A stretch of 64,000 nt of DNA from Methylosinus sporium (GCF_003113265.1 NZ_PUIV01000007.1:62001-126000), one strand, 5' to 3'; positions 20,484-30,864 are shown, counted from the stretch's first letter. The notes: a model not told the origin generated them from the letters alone. Program-made: numbers and translations.

Positions 20484-21722
20484 ATGAGCTTCGTCGCAGC
20501 GGTCGTCTATTTCGCCCTTCTCGCTTCGGCGGGCCTCGGCGTCTATCTGAAAGCGCGCCAGAGCCGCGCCGCCAGCGCCGATCGCGAGACGCCGCCCACT
20601 GAATTCGCCGCCGCCGTCACCATGGAGGAGCATCGCCGCGCCGCCGATTACACGGTCGCGCGGATGCGGCTCTCCGTCGGCGAGACTTTGATCGACGCGG
20701 CGATCTCCGTCGCCTGGCTCGCCCTTATGCTCGGCCCGCTCTATGCGCTGCTCGCGCAATTCATCGCGCCGGGGCTGACGCTCAGCGTCGCCGTCGTCGT
20801 TACGGTGGCGATCGTCGATCATCTGCTGCGCCTGCCATTGTCGCTGGTCGAGACATTCGGCCTCGAGGCGCGCTTCGGCTTCAATCGCACGAAGCCTTCC
20901 ATGTTCCTCCTCGACGAGGCGAAGGGCGCGGCGCTGTGGCTGCTGTTCTTCATTCCCTTGCTCTATGGGCTGTTCTTCGCGGCGCGTTTCTCGCCCGATT
21001 ATTGGTGGCTGGCCGGCTTCGTCGCTGCGATGGCGCTGCTGCTGGCCATGACGGTGATCTACCCTTCCGTCATCGCGCCAATGTTCAACCAGTTCACGCC
21101 GCTCGAGGATGCGGCGCTGAAGGCGCGCATGGAGGAGCTGCTGGCGCGCTGCGGATTTCAGTCGGGCGGGCTCTTTGTGATGGACGCCTCGACGCGCTCC
21201 ACTCATGGCAACGCCTATTTTTCCGGCTTCGGCAAGGCGAAGCGCATCGTCTTCTTCGACACACTGCTGCGCAAGCACAGCGCGGACGAGATACTCGCCA
21301 TTCTCGCTCATGAGCTCGGCCATTATAAATTCGGCCATGTGCGGCAGCGGATTTTCCAGGCGGCGGGCTTTCTCTTCATCGGCTTCGCGGCGCTGCATCT
21401 CGCCTTCGAGCGCGGGCTCGGCGGCGTCTTCGGGCTGCCGAATGATCCGGGGATCATTCTCGTCATCGCGCTGACGGCCGCCGCGCCCATTCTGCATCTT
21501 CTGTCGCCGCTCACCAATTTCCTGTCGCGCCGGGCGGAGTTCGAGGCCGACGGCTTCGCCAAATCCATTTATGGCAAGGAGCCGATGGTGAGCGCGATCA
21601 CCAAGCTCTCGCGCGACAATCTCGCGACGCTGACGCCGGACCGGCTCTATGCGCTGTTCTATTACTCGCATCCGCCGGCGCCGATCCGCATCGCCGCGCT
21701 GCAGGAGGCGAGGGGCGCCTGA
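20484..21722 (+). CDS. M48 family metallopeptidase (Ste24-like)
   Basis: A 412-residue membrane zinc protease of the CAAX prenyl protease 1 (Ste24) type. Several hydrophobic helices precede and surround the zinc site HELGH (in ILAHELGHYKFGHV). The third ligand is the Glu of EFEADGFA, and the family pattern FNQFTPLEDAALK precedes the catalytic domain. In bacteria such enzymes probably act in membrane-protein quality control. The ATG at 20484 has GGGAG six bases upstream; the ATG six bases before it overlaps that site. Runs with the MFS gene but with an 93-base gap. Confidence 0.93.
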   Translation: MSFVAAVVYFALLASAGLGVYLKARQSRAASADRETPPTEFAAAVTMEEHRRAADYTVARMRLSVGETLIDAAISVAWLALMLGPLYALLAQFIAPGLTLSVAVVVTVAIVDHLLRLPLSLVETFGLEARFGFNRTKPSMFLLDEAKGAALWLLFFIPLLYGLFFAARFSPDYWWLAGFVAAMALLLAMTVIYPSVIAPMFNQFTPLEDAALKARMEELLARCGFQSGGLFVMDASTRSTHGNAYFSGFGKAKRIVFFDTLLRKHSADEILAILAHELGHYKFGHVRQRIFQAAGFLFIGFAALHLAFERGLGGVFGLPNDPGIILVIALTAAAPILHLLSPLTNFLSRRAEFEADGFAKSIYGKEPMVSAITKLSRDNLATLTPDRLYALFYYSHPPAPIRIAALQEARGA

Positions 21723-21725
21723 CCG

Positions 21726-22592
21726 TTAGGCGGCGTGCGCCTCGCCGCGAAAATAATGGAAATCGCCGCGCGTGATCAGCGCATCGCCGGGCGCGATCTC
21801 ATGCGGCGCGAGATCGGCCTCTGACCGCAGACTGTCGTAGATGGGGCCGAAATCGCGATAGCAGGCCTCGAGCAGGCGCTCGAATCCATCGACGACGAAA
21901 TAGCACTGCTGAAAATCATCGATGATGTAATTGGTGCGCATCACCCGCTCGAGATCGAAGCCGATGCGATTGGGCGAGAAATCCTCGAGCGAGAAGACCG
22001 TCTCCGCCGGCGAGGAGAGGATGCCGGCGCCGAAGATGCGCAGCCCCGCAGGCGTCGCCAGCAGCCCGAACTCCACCGTATACCAATAGAGCCGCGCCAG
22101 ATTGGCGAGCTGGCCGCGCGCCAGCGCCCGCCGTCCGCCCTCGCCATAGGCCTGCAGAAAGCGCGCATAGACGGGATTCGCCAGCAGCGGCACATGGCCG
22201 AAGATGTCATGGAAGACGTCCGGCTCCTCGAGATAATCGAGCTCCTCCTCCGGGCGAATGAAGGCGCCGGCGGGAAAGCGTCGATTGGCGAGATGCTCGA
22301 AAAAGACGTCGTCGGGAACGAGGCCGGCGACCGGAACGACCCGCCAGCCGGTGAGCGCGGAAAGGCGCGCGCTCAGCACGTCGAAATCGGGAACGCCAGC
22401 GGGCGCGAGCGCGAGCGCGTCCATGGCGGCGAGATATTCGTCGCAGGCGCGGCCGGGCAGAAGCGTGGCCTGGCGGGTGTAGAGCCGGCTCCAGCGATCA
22501 TGCTCGGCTGCGCTATAGGAGGGCCAATTCTGCTCGATCGTCCAATCGTCGCGGCGGGGCGCGTCGGCGTAGCGGTTCTTGCCCTTCTCCAT
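21726..22592 (-). CDS. phhA: Phenylalanine 4-hydroxylase
   Basis: Monomeric bacterial phenylalanine hydroxylase: tetrahydropterin- and Fe(II)-dependent conversion of Phe to Tyr. It is 288 residues. The iron ligands are in FHDIFGHVPLL (two His) and YWYTVEFGL (Glu). The N-terminal region shows WPSYSAAEHDRWSRLYTRQ and the pterin-side PDVFHD. The ATG at 22592 has GGAGG six bases upstream. It lies 70 bases downstream of a beta-eliminating aromatic amino-acid lyase on the same strand, suggesting an aromatic amino-acid catabolic operon. No pterin-recycling gene (phhB) is next to it. Confidence 0.96.
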   Translation of the reverse strand: MEKGKNRYADAPRRDDWTIEQNWPSYSAAEHDRWSRLYTRQATLLPGRACDEYLAAMDALALAPAGVPDFDVLSARLSALTGWRVVPVAGLVPDDVFFEHLANRRFPAGAFIRPEEELDYLEEPDVFHDIFGHVPLLANPVYARFLQAYGEGGRRALARGQLANLARLYWYTVEFGLLATPAGLRIFGAGILSSPAETVFSLEDFSPNRIGFDLERVMRTNYIIDDFQQCYFVVDGFERLLEACYRDFGPIYDSLRSEADLAPHEIAPGDALITRGDFHYFRGEAHAA

Positions 22593-22662
22593 AGCGGCCC
22601 TCCTTCAGCGAAAGCCGGGTTCCCGAAATAGATAGGCGCGCGCCGGCCGCCCGCAAAGCCGC

Positions 22663-24030
22663 TCACCCCGGCGCGAAATGCGCGGTGAAATGGCGCAGGA
22701 AGGGCGCCTGCCGTACGATGCGGAAGGGCGGGATCGCGGCGCGCTCGCGGAATACGTTCTCGATCGCCTCGATCACGTAATCGAAATGGCTCTGCGTGTA
22801 GACGCGGCGCGGAAAGGCGAGGCGCACCAATTCGCGCGGCGCCGGCGTCTCCGTTCCGTCTTCCGCGCAGCGGCCGAACATCACACTGCCCAATTCGACG
22901 CCGCGCACGCCGCCCTCGAGGTAGAGCGCAGTGGTGAGGCCGACGCCCGGAAAATCCTTCGCCGAAAGATGCGGGCAAAAGCCCGCGGCGTCGATGAACA
23001 CCGCATGTCCGCCGGCCGGCCGCACGATCGGAACGCCGCGCGTGATGAGGCGGGAAGCGAGATATTCCACCGTCGCATGACGATAGCGCTGGTATTCCTC
23101 CTCCAGCGCCTCCTCGAGCCCGACGGCGATCGCCTCGAGATCGCGGCCCGCGAGTCCGCCGTAAGTAGGAAATCCCTCCGTCAATATCAGCAGATTACGA
23201 AAATCCTCCGCCCAGCGATCGTCATTGCAGGCGAAGAATCCGCCGATATTGGCGAGCCCGTCCTTCTTGGCGCTCATCGTCGCGCCGTCGCAGAGCGAGA
23301 ACATTTCGCGCGCTATGTCGATGAGCGAATGATCGGCGTAACCTTCTTCCCATAGCTTGATGAAATAGGCGTTCTCGGCGAAGCGGCAGGCGTCGAGCAC
23401 GAGCGGTATTCCTTGCTTTGCGAGCAAGGCCTTTGCGGCGCGAATATTGCCGAGCGAGACGGGCTGTCCGCCGCCGGTGTTGTTGGTCGCGGTGATCATG
23501 CAGAAGGGAATTGTCTTCCTCTCGCGCGCGATGACGCGCTCCAGCGCCGTGAGGTCTATGTCGCCTTTGAAACGCGTCTCCGCATGAATATCGCCGGCTT
23601 TCGGGCTCGGCAGGTCGAGCGCCGTCGCGCCGACATATTCGATATTGGCGCGCGTCGTGTCGAAATGGCTGTTGTTGGGGACGATATCGCCGCGCTTCAG
23701 CCGCGTCGCGGCGAGAATGCGCTCCGCCGCGCGGCCTTGATGCGTAGGAAAAATATGCTTGAAACCCGTGATGTTGCGAATGGTCTTCTCGAAGCGGCGC
23801 CAAGACCTGCTTCCCGCATAGCTCTCGTCGCCCATCATCAGCGCGGCCCATTGCCGATCCGACATGGCGCCTGTGCCGCTGTCGGTCAGAAGATCGATGG
23901 TTATGTCTTCCGCATCGAGCAGAAAAACATTGTAATGCGCGGCCTTCAATCGCTCCTCGCGGTTTTCCCGCGTAGTGATCGGCAGCGCTTCGGTCATTTT
24001 GATGCGGAAGGGCTCGATGATGGTGCGCAT
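22663..24030 (-). CDS. Beta-eliminating lyase: tryptophanase or tyrosine phenol-lyase
   Basis: A 455-residue PLP enzyme of the tryptophanase/tyrosine phenol-lyase family. It begins MRTIIEPFRIKMTEALPI. LLTDSGTGAMSDRQW, THQGRAAERIL and the PLP lysine in TMSAKKDGLANIGG are clear. Two positions that separate the family lean to tryptophanase: an Asp in HFDTTRANIE (Thr in tyrosine phenol-lyase) and a His in LRHFTAHF (Phe there). The length, by contrast, is that of tyrosine phenol-lyase, and phenylalanine hydroxylase follows in the same operon, which would supply tyrosine. Products would be indole or phenol plus pyruvate and ammonia. The ATG at 24030 has GGAGG upstream. Confidence 0.9.
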   Translation of the reverse strand: MRTIIEPFRIKMTEALPITTRENREERLKAAHYNVFLLDAEDITIDLLTDSGTGAMSDRQWAALMMGDESYAGSRSWRRFEKTIRNITGFKHIFPTHQGRAAERILAATRLKRGDIVPNNSHFDTTRANIEYVGATALDLPSPKAGDIHAETRFKGDIDLTALERVIARERKTIPFCMITATNNTGGGQPVSLGNIRAAKALLAKQGIPLVLDACRFAENAYFIKLWEEGYADHSLIDIAREMFSLCDGATMSAKKDGLANIGGFFACNDDRWAEDFRNLLILTEGFPTYGGLAGRDLEAIAVGLEEALEEEYQRYRHATVEYLASRLITRGVPIVRPAGGHAVFIDAAGFCPHLSAKDFPGVGLTTALYLEGGVRGVELGSVMFGRCAEDGTETPAPRELVRLAFPRRVYTQSHFDYVIEAIENVFRERAAIPPFRIVRQAPFLRHFTAHFAPG

Positions 24031-24134
24031 GTTTCCGCCTCCTTCATCGTGCGAAGATAGGGCGCGGCGAGGACGCCGCTTTGCGTAACCTCGCCGGCTG
24101 TGGCAAAAGCGTCGGTGCGACAAGAGGAGACCTC

Positions 24135-24866
24135 ATGGCGGCCGACGTCACTTATCCAGCCGCTGCTGCGGCGGGCGTGCTCTCTTTTCTCAGCCCTTGC
24201 GTGCTGCCATTGGTGCCGCCCTATCTCACCTTCATCGCGGGCGCGAGCCTCGAGGAGCTGACCCACGCCGGCAAATCGCGCGCGCGGCGCGACGTGCTCA
24301 TCGCCTCGCTTCTGTTCGTCGCCGGCTTCTCGACGGTCTTCGTCGCGCTGGGCGCGACGGCGAGCGTGTTCGGCAAGGTGCTGCGCGCCAATCTGGAAAT
24401 TTTGTCGATCGCCGCCGGCGTCGCCATCATCCTCATGGGCCTGCACTTCCTCGGCGTGTTCAAGATCGGCCTGCTCTATCGCGAGAAGCGCCTCGAGGTC
24501 GGCCGTCCGGTCGGGCGCCTCGGCGCCTATGTCATGGGCCTCGCCTTCGCCTTCGGCTGGACGCCCTGCATCGGGCCGATTCTCGCGGCCATTCTCGCCG
24601 TCGCCGGCTCGCAGGAGACGGTCGGCAAAGGCGCCGCTCTGCTCGGCGTCTATTCCGCCGGCCTCGGCCTTCCCTTCCTCGCCGCCGCGGCGGCGATGGG
24701 GCCTTTCATGGGCTTCATGCAGAAGTTCAAGAAGCATTTCGGCAAGGTGGAGAAGGTCGTCGGCGCGCTGCTGGTGCTCACGGGACTCGCCTTCCTCACC
24801 GGCGGGATGCAGAGCTTCTCCTTCTGGCTGCTGCAGACCTTTCCGGGTCTCGCGAATTTCGGGTGA
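24135..24866 (+). CDS. ccdA: Cytochrome c biogenesis protein CcdA
   Basis: A 243-residue, six-helix membrane protein that carries reducing equivalents from cytoplasmic thioredoxin to periplasmic thiol proteins for cytochrome c maturation. The two redox cysteines are in FLSPCVLPLVPPYLTF (helix 1) and FGWTPCIGPIL (helix 4). The ATG at 24135 follows AGAGGAG. Divergent from the lyase gene; a methyltransferase starts five bases after its stop. Confidence 0.94.
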   Translation: MAADVTYPAAAAAGVLSFLSPCVLPLVPPYLTFIAGASLEELTHAGKSRARRDVLIASLLFVAGFSTVFVALGATASVFGKVLRANLEILSIAAGVAIILMGLHFLGVFKIGLLYREKRLEVGRPVGRLGAYVMGLAFAFGWTPCIGPILAAILAVAGSQETVGKGAALLGVYSAGLGLPFLAAAAAMGPFMGFMQKFKKHFGKVEKVVGALLVLTGLAFLTGGMQSFSFWLLQTFPGLANFG

Positions 24867-24871
24867 TCGCT

Positions 24872-25597
24872 ATGTCTCAGCGCATCGATGAAAATCTCTT
24901 CACCGGACCGATCGGCGCCGAATATCGGATGCTCGAGCTCATCTGCCCCAATGCGGCGCTGCTCGCCCGCCGTGTGGCGGAGCGCGTCGCGCATTGGCGC
25001 GAGGGTGAAGCGCTCGAGGTATTGGAGATCGGCTGCGGCACGGGCGTGAGCACGCTTCCCTTGCTCGCGGGACGCGACGATCTCCATGTCACCGCAATCG
25101 ACAGCGCCGCCAAAATGCTGGATCAGGCGCGCTCTCACCTCGCCGATTTCGTCGCCGCCGGCCGCCTGCAATTCGTCGAGGCCGACGCGCTCGCCTATCT
25201 TCGCGGCCTGCCCGAGGCGAGCGTCGACGTCGTCTCCTCCAATTACGCCGTGCATAATTTCCTCGACGATTATCGTCGGGAATTTCTCGCCGAGATTTCC
25301 CGCGTGCTGAAGCCGGGCGGCATTTTCGTCAATGGCGACCGCTATGCGATGGACGACCGCGCCGCGCATCTCTCCGCGACGCAGGCGGAGGTGCGCAGCT
25401 GGTTCCAGAAGTTCGGGACGATCGGCCGCTATGATCTGCTCGAGGATTGGATCGCGCATCTCTTCAGCGACGAATCGCCCGAGCATGTGATGTATCTGGC
25501 GCCGGCGCTGGAGCGCATGACGGCGGCAGGCTTCGCCGATGTTCGCGTCGAATATCGCGAAGGCGTGGACACGCTGCTGACCGCGGTCAAGCCGTAA
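24872..25597 (+). CDS. Class I SAM-dependent methyltransferase
   Basis: A 241-residue methyltransferase. Motif I is VLEIGCGTGVSTLPLLA, motif II lies in LHVTAIDSAAKML, and the post-motif LKPGGIFVNGDRY is present. Residues before the domain (YRMLELICPNAALLARRVAERV) resemble UbiE-like or class I enzymes acting on small molecules. It starts five bases after ccdA, so it is co-transcribed and probably translationally coupled. Substrate unknown; nothing in the neighbourhood identifies it. Confidence 0.88.
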   Translation: MSQRIDENLFTGPIGAEYRMLELICPNAALLARRVAERVAHWREGEALEVLEIGCGTGVSTLPLLAGRDDLHVTAIDSAAKMLDQARSHLADFVAAGRLQFVEADALAYLRGLPEASVDVVSSNYAVHNFLDDYRREFLAEISRVLKPGGIFVNGDRYAMDDRAAHLSATQAEVRSWFQKFGTIGRYDLLEDWIAHLFSDESPEHVMYLAPALERMTAAGFADVRVEYREGVDTLLTAVKP

Positions 25598-25605
25598 CGG
25601 GTCCC

Positions 25606-25636
25606 AGAAAAGAAAAACGCCGGACGTACCTCCGGC
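25606..25636 (-). terminator. Rho-independent terminator (minus strand)
   Basis: GCCGGA, six-base loop, TCCGGC (25619-25636). On the minus strand this is followed by GTTTTTCTTTTCT, a good U-tract. It would end transcripts coming from tRNA-Lys, 227 bases upstream. Confidence 0.65.
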
Positions 25637-25863
25637 CCGGCGTTAGAGCCCGCGACGGCATGTAGCCATCGTTTGCTCTTCGATAGAGCTAGCGCCGCGC
25701 CATGACCAGACAATGACAAGAGCGCGGCAATCCTGTGATTGTCGCGCGCGAGTTCTGCCGTGGTCGGCCAGGGTGAAGCGCGGCCGAGGCGGCTGTGCGC
25801 TGATAATGCAAAGATCACGCTCTTGCGAGTCTGTCGCCAGGCCGATATCGGCTTTGAGTTTAT

Positions 25864-25939
<76 letters not shown>

Positions 25940-26059
25940 GTCCGTCGCTTCGGCTGGCGCCGAATGAGCGGAACGAGGTGGCAAATACCCAATGACGTCG
26001 CTCATGTCCAGCGCTGAAAAGAAAAAATCGTCACATTTCTGTTTCGATCTCTCTTCGCC

Positions 26060-27755
<1,696 letters not shown>

Positions 27756-27780
27756 GGCGGCCGAGTGCGAAAAGAGGCCG

Positions 27781-27816
27781 AAAAATGACGAAGGGGAAGC
27801 GGCGTTCCGCTTCCCC
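27781..27816 (-). terminator. Terminator after rpmA
   Basis: GGGGAAGCGG, loop CGTT, CCGCTTCCCC (27793-27816), a perfect ten-base stem. On the minus strand it is followed by a short T-run (complement of 27781-27785). It ends rplU-rpmA. Confidence 0.75.
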
Positions 27817-27941
27817 TATCGACCCTTTGAGGCCTTTTTCCGGATTTTGCGCCTGGAGCGTCGCCTTTAAATCGCGAAAGCTCGAGGACCAAATCCGCCG
27901 GGGATCGAAACGCCGGCGGAAGGTCCTCGTAGAGCCTCCGC

Positions 27942-28211
27942 CTATTCGGCGGCCGCGGCCGCCGGCTCGACGACCGCTACCGAAGCGCGGCCGCCGCTGG
28001 ATTTGAACAGGACCACGCCGTCGACGAGCGCGAACAGCGTGTGATCCTTGCCCATGCCGACATTGCGGCCAGGATGCCATTTCGTGCCGCGCTGGCGCAC
28101 GATGATGTTGCCGCTGATCACGGCCTCGCCGCCGAACTTCTTCACGCCGAGACGGCGACCGTCGGAGTCGCGACCGTTGCGCGACGAGCCGCCCGCTTTC
28201 TTGTGAGCCAT
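27942..28211 (-). CDS. rpmA: 50S ribosomal protein L27
   Basis: Ribosomal protein L27 of the peptidyl-transferase region. It is 89 residues: [18 protein letters not shown] at the start, then GVKKFGGE and [20 protein letters not shown]. An Ala-rich tail ends it. It is 145 bases downstream of rplU and before a strong hairpin terminator. Confidence 0.97.
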   Translation of the reverse strand: MAHKKAGGSSRNGRDSDGRRLGVKKFGGEAVISGNIIVRQRGTKWHPGRNVGMGKDHTLFALVDGVVLFKSSGGRASVAVVEPAAAAAE

Positions 28212-28356
28212 TGTTTCCGCTCCTCAAAATTTCACGCCGAGCCGGCGCCCGCCGCTCGGGGGGACCGCGCGAGGCGGCCGCTGAATTGCTGCGCGCGCCG
28301 AACGCGCGGCGCGCATGGGTTCTTCTATACGCCGCCGGGCGGTTTACGCCAAACTC

Positions 28357-28674
28357 TCAGGCGCCGGCCTCGATGCCGGTGATGCGCACGATCGTCAGAT
28401 CCTGGCGATGGCCGCGCTTGCGCTTGGAGTTCTGGCGGCGGCGCTTCTTGAAGGAGAGCGTCTTGGGGCTGCGGGCCTGCTCGGCGATCTCGCCGGTGAC
28501 GCTCGCGCCGGCGACCAGCGGCGCGCCGATCTTGGCGGAGCCTTCGGCCCCGACGAACAGCACCTCGTCGAAGGTGATCTTGTCGCCCGCGGCGCCCTCG
28601 AGGGCCATGACGGTTATCGTGTCTCCGGCGGTGACGCTATATTGCTTCCCGCCGGTCTTGATGACTGCGAACAT
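28357..28674 (-). CDS. rplU: 50S ribosomal protein L21
   Basis: Ribosomal protein L21, 105 residues: MFAVIKTGGKQYSVTAGDTI, followed by DEVLFVG, VTGEIAEQARS and the basic tail FKKRRRQNSKRKRGHRQ. The ATG at 28674 gives the standard N-terminus. The 145 bases upstream may contain a ribosomal-protein leader, but no defined structure was identified. Confidence 0.97.
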   Translation of the reverse strand: MFAVIKTGGKQYSVTAGDTITVMALEGAAGDKITFDEVLFVGAEGSAKIGAPLVAGASVTGEIAEQARSPKTLSFKKRRRQNSKRKRGHRQDLTIVRITGIEAGA

Positions 28675-28819
28675 CTCTTTTTCCTGTGTTCGTTCCGGCT
28701 CTGGCGACGATGCGCCGGCCGGCTTTTTGGCAGTTGACCGGTTTTGCTCCGCTCCTCGCGCCGAAGCGTCGACACAAAAAGAAATCGCGGCGAAACCGCC
28801 GCGACGAAGCGGGAAAGCC

Positions 28820-29209
28820 CTAGACGGGCGCGGCGTCTTTGTCAATCGCCGTTCGGGGCGCCGATTCGGCCGCGGCCTCGATCTTCTGCCGCTCATAGGC
28901 GGAGATGATCGACTGCACCATGGGGCCGAAGCGCTCGGCGAGCTCTGCGCAGCGAGTCGAATTGATCAGCTCCACGCCGCGGCGCTCGCTGCGGATGAGC
29001 CCGGCCTCCCGCAATATGCGGAAATGCTGCGAGAGCGTCGATTTGGCGAGCGGCGCCTGCTCGAGAACATTCAGGAATTGCGAGCAGTTCTGCGCGCATT
29101 CCGACGCCGCCAGCCGGGTGAATATCTGCACCCGCACAGGGTCGGCCAGGGCGTAGAGAATCCCCTCGACTGTGATCTCTTCCGGCCGCGGATGGTGGAG
29201 CTTTCTCAT
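28820..29209 (-). CDS. ArsR family regulator
   Basis: A 129-residue winged-helix repressor. The helix-turn-helix region reads LADPVRVQIFTRL, then KSTLSQHFRILREAGLIRSERRG, as in ArsR/SmtB proteins. A cysteine pair in SECAQNC near the first helix could sense redox or metal, but the usual ELCVCDL motif is missing. It is divergent from an SDR dehydrogenase with an inverted repeat between them. I start it at the ATG 29209; an ATG at 29233 would almost touch that operator. Confidence 0.88.
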   Translation of the reverse strand: MRKLHHPRPEEITVEGILYALADPVRVQIFTRLAASECAQNCSQFLNVLEQAPLAKSTLSQHFRILREAGLIRSERRGVELINSTRCAELAERFGPMVQSIISAYERQKIEAAAESAPRTAIDKDAAPV

Positions 29210-29236
29210 GCGCCACGCTAGCACGATTGACATTCA

Positions 29237-29259
29237 TTCAGTAGTTCCGTATTACTGAA
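29237..29259. promoter_or_regulatory. Probable ArsR operator
   Basis: TTCAGTA, nine bases, TACTGAA: a perfect seven-base inverted repeat in an AT-rich stretch midway between the divergent ArsR and SDR genes. Outer ATTCATT/AATGAAT arms (29232-29268) add dyad character. Position and shape suit an ArsR-type repressor controlling both genes. Confidence 0.55.
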
Positions 29260-29290
29260 CTAATGAATTTAGTGCGAAAGGAGCGCGAGC

Positions 29291-30040
29291 ATGGGTCGTC
29301 TTTCAGGAAAAATCGCGGTCGTCACCGGCGGCAACAGCGGCATAGGCCTCGCCACGGCGGAACTCTTCGCCAAGGAGGGCGCGCAGGTCGTCGTCACCGG
29401 CCGGCGGAAGGCGGAGCTCGACGCGGCGGTCGCTCGCATCGGCACGAGCGCCGTCGGCGTGCAGGGGGATGTTTCGTCGCTCGAAGATCTCGATCGGCTC
29501 TACGCCGAGGTGAAGGAGCGCTTCGGCCGCATCGACATTCTCTTCGCCAATGCCGGAGTCGTCCGTCTCGCGCCGATCGAAGCGGTGAACGAGGCCTTCT
29601 TCGACCACATGTTCGACATCAACGTCAAAGGCCTGCTGTTCACCGTGCAGAAGGCGCTGCCGTTGTTTTCCGAGGGTGGCGCGATCGTGCTCAACTCGTC
29701 GATCGCCAATACGGTGGGCACGCCTGGATTCGGCGTCTATTCGGCGACGAAGGCGGCCGTGCGCTCCTTCGCCCGCACTTGGACGGCCGAGCTGAAAGAC
29801 CGCAAGATTCGCGTCAACGTCGTGAGCCCCGGCCCGATCGAGACGCCGATCTTCGACACAATGGGCCTCTCCGAGCAGCAGCACGATGAATTGGCGGGGC
29901 AGTTGGAGACCAGCGTTCCGCTCGGCCGCTTCGGCAAATCGGAGGAGGTGGCGGAGGCCGTTCTGTTCCTGGCCTCCAGCGCGAGCAGCTATGTCGCCGG
30001 CGTCGATCTCTATGTCGATGGCGGCATGGTGGCCGTCTGA
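29291..30040 (+). CDS. SDR family oxidoreductase
   Basis: A 249-residue classical short-chain dehydrogenase. The cofactor motif is VTGGNSGIGLA, the Asn loop NAGVV, the catalytic Ser in LNSSIAN and YSATK. An Arg in TGRRK after strand 2 favours NADP(H). The ATG at 29291 follows AGGAG. It is controlled most likely by the divergent ArsR gene; substrate unknown. A terminator follows at 30057. Confidence 0.93.
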   Translation: MGRLSGKIAVVTGGNSGIGLATAELFAKEGAQVVVTGRRKAELDAAVARIGTSAVGVQGDVSSLEDLDRLYAEVKERFGRIDILFANAGVVRLAPIEAVNEAFFDHMFDINVKGLLFTVQKALPLFSEGGAIVLNSSIANTVGTPGFGVYSATKAAVRSFARTWTAELKDRKIRVNVVSPGPIETPIFDTMGLSEQQHDELAGQLETSVPLGRFGKSEEVAEAVLFLASSASSYVAGVDLYVDGGMVAV

Positions 30041-30056
30041 TCGATCATGACAATTC

Positions 30057-30095
30057 GCCGCCGCGCGATCGGATCACGATCGGCGGCGGCTTTTT
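30057..30095 (+). terminator. Terminator between the SDR gene and the sigma factor
   Basis: GCCGCCG...CGATCG, loop GATCA, CGATCG...CGGCGGC then TTTTT. Plus-strand orientation serves the SDR gene; the convergent sigma gene ends right beside it. Confidence 0.75.
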
Positions 30096-30098
30096 CGT

Positions 30099-30596
30099 TC
30101 AAAGACCGAAATCGCGCCTTATCTCGTCGATCGCCCTTGCGAGATGACGCTCCACCGTTCGCACCGATACGCCGACGCGCGCCGAAATCTCGGCGCTGGT
30201 CAAATGCTCGAGGCGCTTCAGCAGAAAAATCTCTCGATGCAGCGGCTGCAGGCGCGCGAGCGCGGCGCGCAGCTTCTGATGTTCCATCAGCGTGGCGATG
30301 GCGTCGCCGGACGGGGATTGCTCGGGAGGAGGCGCGGCGTGCGCGGTCTCTTCCACAAAGCGCGAACGAATGCGGTCCCGGCGTATGGCGTCGACCGAGA
30401 GATTGGCGGCGATGCGGAAGAGATACGCGCGCGGACTTTCGAGATTGGCGATATCGACGCGCTCCAGCGCGTGGAGATAAATGTCCTGCACAATGTCTTC
30501 CGACTCTTGCGCGCCGACGCGCCGGCGCGCGAAGCGGCGCAGAGCGGGGGCGTAATCCTGATAGAGCGCGTCCAGCTCTTTCGTCGAGGAGGTCAT
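30099..30596 (-). CDS. ECF RNA polymerase sigma factor (FecI-like)
   Basis: A 165-residue extracytoplasmic-function sigma factor. Region 2: YAPALRRFARRRVGAQESEDIVQDIYLHAL and SPRAYLFRIAANLSVDAIRR. Region 4: LHREIFLLKRLEHLTSAEISARVGVSVRTVERHL. The size and region-2 wording fit the iron-responsive FecI group. No FecR anti-sigma or TonB receptor is adjacent, so its signal is unknown. The ATG at 30596 has GGAGGG upstream and overlaps (ATGA) the stop of a tiny upstream ORF. Confidence 0.92.
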   Translation of the reverse strand: MTSSTKELDALYQDYAPALRRFARRRVGAQESEDIVQDIYLHALERVDIANLESPRAYLFRIAANLSVDAIRRDRIRSRFVEETAHAAPPPEQSPSGDAIATLMEHQKLRAALARLQPLHREIFLLKRLEHLTSAEISARVGVSVRTVERHLARAIDEIRRDFGL

Positions 30597-30667
30597 TTTG
30601 CGCCCTCCTTCGTCTCGATGCGAGAAAGCAGGGCGGCGACGCCCGCGCGAGGCTCCGGTTTCGGCAT
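30593..30667 (-). CDS. Small ORF coupled to the sigma factor
   Basis: A 24-codon ORF (MPKPEPRAGVAALLSRIETK plus four residues). It has its own AGAGG six bases before the ATG and a TGA overlapping the sigma-factor ATG (ATGA). This arrangement is typical of translational coupling. It may be a leader peptide or the end of a longer frame open back to about 30778. I do not recognise the product. Confidence 0.4.
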   Translation of the reverse strand: MPKPEPRAGVAALLSRIETKEGAK

Positions 30668-30864
30668 TTGCAACCTCTTTTTCGAGCTCCTCGGAGCTCC
30701 CGTCGTTTCTTGAAAAAAGGCGAAGTTCGGCGCTGCGCGCGAAAGATCTCGCGCGCGAAAAAATCTCGGAACGCGCATCGGTGTCCGCTGGACGCGACGC
30801 GGACGGCGTCACGTCTCGGCAGGCTGCGGCTCGCGAGGGGAGACGAGAATGTCTTGCGGGAAGA

